Below are positions 18,001 through 20,577 of a DNA stretch of 20,577 bases, one piece after another; positions within the stretch are counted from its first letter, which is position 1, and each line of letters begins with the position of its first letter. Made by a program: the position numbers and the translations under genes. The notes beneath the pieces were generated by a model. The model did no database searches, had not been told where the DNA came from, and worked only from the letters and a program-made list of their open reading frames with translations. Source of the stretch: Pelargonium cotyledonis (Eukaryota; Streptophyta; Magnoliopsida; Geraniales; Geraniaceae); contig JAYMTA010001331.1 in NCBI GenBank assembly GCA_036897625.1, forward strand, positions 1 to 20,577, read 5' to 3'.

Positions 18001-20577
18001 AATATTACCCATACCTAAAAGCTTAAGTCATTAAGTGGAGAACCAACTAGTATGTCTTAAACTGCATGTGGATCAAGAATCAAAAGGAGAGCCAACAAAA
18101 ATGGGTTAAACAGACCCAAGATTAAAATATCTATGTTACCATGTTAAACTTTACCCCAACCTGAAAGCTTAAGTTGTAATGTAGAGTAGCGTCCAACTAG
18201 TATATCAAGCAGTCTCAACTCAAACTCCACAAACTTTCAAAGAAGGATACTTCAAAATTTATGTAACCAAAGGTTTGACAAAGTTTTACAAATTTATCAC
18301 ATATTTTATTGGTTTGGCTGTAGACAAAGTATAAGTTCATCTTCCTGTGTGATTATATAAATACATTTTAAATATCTATGCATCCCCCAGCAGTGTATGT
18401 GCAGTGTGAAAATAAATCTTGATCTCAACTTTAGAAAAGAAATCATAGTCTCGGTATTGTACCTCTTTCTTTTCTTGATTAGCCATCCTCAACCATTGCC
18501 TTTTGGCCTTTTTACGCCGAGCACTTCTACTGGGAACCTGAAACACAAAGGATTGCAGATGTGAAGATTACTTGAATGAATTGAATCAATGCCTTTAAAC
18601 AAGAAAGGGCTGAGGATGATCTTTACAAGGACAAACAAACAAAGTGAATTAAAACAACCTTACAACTATAATCACAATTATGACTGTTATCAAACATACA
18701 AAAAGGTATTGAACTTTAAATTTTCTGGATCGTTAGCAAAACTATATCACCCATATTTTGGTTTCTGTATTGAGTACAGCCAGAAACCATTGAACACCAT
18801 GTACAATATACTTATTTACTTTTGTTAAGAGTATAAAATTAAATTGGGTAGTTGAGTTGGTCTTCTAAATGGTATCTGGGCCAAAAGGTCGCAAGTTAGG
18901 TTGAGTTAGTCCTCTAACCTCCGGCAACGTCAAAGACCCCTCGATGACTCTAGAAAATCACAATGTCACTGTTTATGGCATCATCATAATCACCTTACCC
19001 TATCCAAATAGAATTCATTGTCACCTCATCGAATTCTATGAGTATAAACATTACTTAAACCGAAAAAAGGTTAGACTTCTCATTCTCATTCTTGACATTC
19101 TCTTTGCTGTGCTCTAATTTCACTTGGTAGAGATTCTTACTCTCGTGCCGAATTCCAATGAACATGCATTGGTTTTGACATAACGTATGAGTTCATTTTT
19201 CTTAGGCCTAGGATCCAAGAGATTTATTTGGCTACGTGGCATGGGATTCAAGAAGAAACTGTTTATGGAAGTTGAACTAGTAAAAAAGGTGCATCAATAT
19301 AACTTTAGCGAAGTAGTGCTTTAATGATCCAAATAATTTAATGCTGGTTGATACCTTTTTAGTTTCAACAGTTGTCTGGCATGCATCCACATGTTTTTCG
19401 CCATTTTCCTCGAGGCCAAAAGACCTAAATAGTAAGAAAAAGAAAATAATAGTATTTTGAGAGGTAGGTATCGAAATCCAAGAAAACCATCTACACAAGC
19501 ACTCACAAATAGATGCAAGGCTACGTAATAAAAATGCAACAAATAAGTATTCTTTGTTAAGCACATAATGAGTATCTAATAAGATTGGTTAGCCACTCAA
19601 CATTCTATACAATTCTTTGCCAATTTCATGGATATATTCATATATATCACATTAGCTACTCCTAAAGGAAAGTCAAAACAGAGTGGGGGGTGGATAGTTC
19701 GCAAAAAGAAATACATAAAAAGAATATGAAAGAAATAGAGGAAACATTACATACACACACACACACACACACACACATCATGGATATAGAACTTACTGTT
19801 TTGCACTGGCGGAAGATTTACTATCATCATCACTTCTTTCGTTAATCTTAGAGGCCTTCAATTCACCCTCTTCACCTTGTACAGTGCAGGACTTATCCTT
19901 CTTGGCAAGATTCTTTTTGGAGAGGGCCTTATCATGAAAAGAGTTTCTATTCTGCTTCGCAAGGACATCATTGCCAATATTCTCATAAATTGGATGTTTT
20001 TCAACGGTGGAGTGTTTACTTTTCTTACTCCTATGAAATAGATACAGCAAAGTGAGTTACAAATCCCAGACACGGCTTATTAAGTCTAAAACAACTAAAT
20101 TTGCCCACACACTTAACATGATCATTGCATATACATAATAAGTGAATAAATTTAGTTGCTTGCACCATAGGTACAAGAGAATGGCACATAAAGAGCATAG
20201 TACCAAATCCATGGGCTAGAGATCATAACATTAATCACTGTAAACCATAGAAAACTACTGTATATTTAGTAGAATGATTTCCCATACAGCTTAAGAAAAG
20301 CAAAACAAGTCATTTAGAACAACAGAATAATGATTCAAGTAATAAAATGTGTTACATACTTTGGACTTCGAAGTTCTTTTGATGCCTTCCTTTTCTTGGA
20401 AGCTTTGCTTTTAGCAGGAGTTATTTCAACTTGTGGCACATCCTCTGACTGGTTGTCTTCATCCTCCTCCGGCTCACTTTCATAGCCCCCAGTTTCTTTT
20501 TCAAACTCCTCATTTGCTAGAAGTTTCATACCTGTAGACACAGGTTGCTTCTCCACAACTTCCAGCCGCAACGAATT
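15031..20577 (-). CDS. COIL: Coilin, Cajal-body scaffold protein (3' part, 545 codons visible)
   Basis: Coilin is the scaffold of Cajal bodies, the nuclear bodies where snRNPs and other small RNPs mature. Exons, in transcript order, are 20577-20360 (continuing beyond the edge), 20030-19797, 19424-19355, 18537-18463, 17770-17542, 17132-17098, 16845-16639, 16470-16399, 16313-16161, 15493-15334 and 15215-15031. All have GT/AG borders and join in phase to give 545 residues and a stop. The visible N-terminal part is acidic then lysine-rich (ESEPEEDEDNQSEDV, then KASKKRKASKE). A basic nuclear-localisation-like exon encodes RRKKAKRQWLR, a hallmark of plant coilin. The C-terminal atypical Tudor-like domain is clear: WNGITSKKKGQKWG, then GDVIAYRLIELSSGWTPELT, VGKISKYDP and LEPVPEYPI. 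The tail ends GPMMNLLRAQNKL. The N-terminal self-association domain must lie to the right of the window. Confidence 0.92.
18007..18210. repeat. Diverged duplicated segment in a coilin intron
   Basis: A block with an accc-acct-aaagcttaag core at about 18007-18027, followed 20-odd bases later by ccaactagtat at 18043, recurs at about 18153-18173 and 18193 with a period near 146-150 bases. It lies in the 692-base intron between exons 17770-17542 and 18537-18463. It may be two copies of a dispersed repeat or a local duplication. Confidence 0.5.
19753..19776. repeat. (AC)n microsatellite in a coilin intron
   Basis: A pure dinucleotide run of about 12 units. Because coilin is read from the minus strand, the transcript carries a UG run that begins about 20 bases after the 5' splice site at 19796. 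Confidence 0.95.

Noticed and set aside
1..20577. tRNA, rRNA, CRISPR array or replication origin
   Set aside because: No cloverleaf-like sequence, ribosomal signature or regularly spaced repeats were noticed on either strand by eye. A covariance-model scan would be the decisive test.

Overview
This looks like a nuclear genome window from a flowering plant, almost certainly a eudicot. Genes are split by AT-rich GT..AG introns, the intergenic space is AT-rich with decayed retroelement debris, and the recognisable proteins belong to plant families: a LAMMER kinase of the AFC group, a plant coilin, an NDR1/HIN1-like protein, a homologue of Arabidopsis At3g49055, and a Kelch protein. The species cannot be named from the sequence alone.

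Layout, left to right. (1) 1-880: the first exon of a Kelch-repeat gene on the minus strand, with a telo-box upstream of its start. A weak possible plus-strand promoter and first exon lie further left. (2) About 1080-4210: a retroelement graveyard. It holds two minus-strand insertions that look like shortened, non-autonomous LINEs, each with a T-run at its left end. Between them lies a decayed RNase H domain, part of which has been copied in inverted orientation, making a hairpin of about 370 bp. (3) About 4630-9240, plus strand: a five-exon gene for a 693-residue coiled-coil protein of the At3g49055 type. (4) 10275-13550, plus strand: a twelve-exon gene for a complete 434-residue AFC-type LAMMER kinase. 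(5) 14105-14785, minus strand: an intronless NDR1/HIN1-like (LEA_2) gene, tail to tail with the kinase. (6) 15031 to the right edge, minus strand: the 3' part of the coilin gene, with eleven exons visible. The N-terminal exon or exons lie outside the window.

Exon borders were set by requiring GT/AG sites, unbroken reading phase and agreement with remembered family sequences. All three multi-exon models close without a frameshift. Two neighbours belong to nuclear RNA processing: AFC kinases phosphorylate SR splicing factors, and coilin is the scaffold of Cajal bodies, where snRNPs mature. I infer nothing operon-like from this. No CRISPR array, tRNA, rRNA or complete transposon was recognised. 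The least ordinary structure is the RNase H-derived inverted repeat at 2457-2826, which could fold into a long dsRNA if transcribed.
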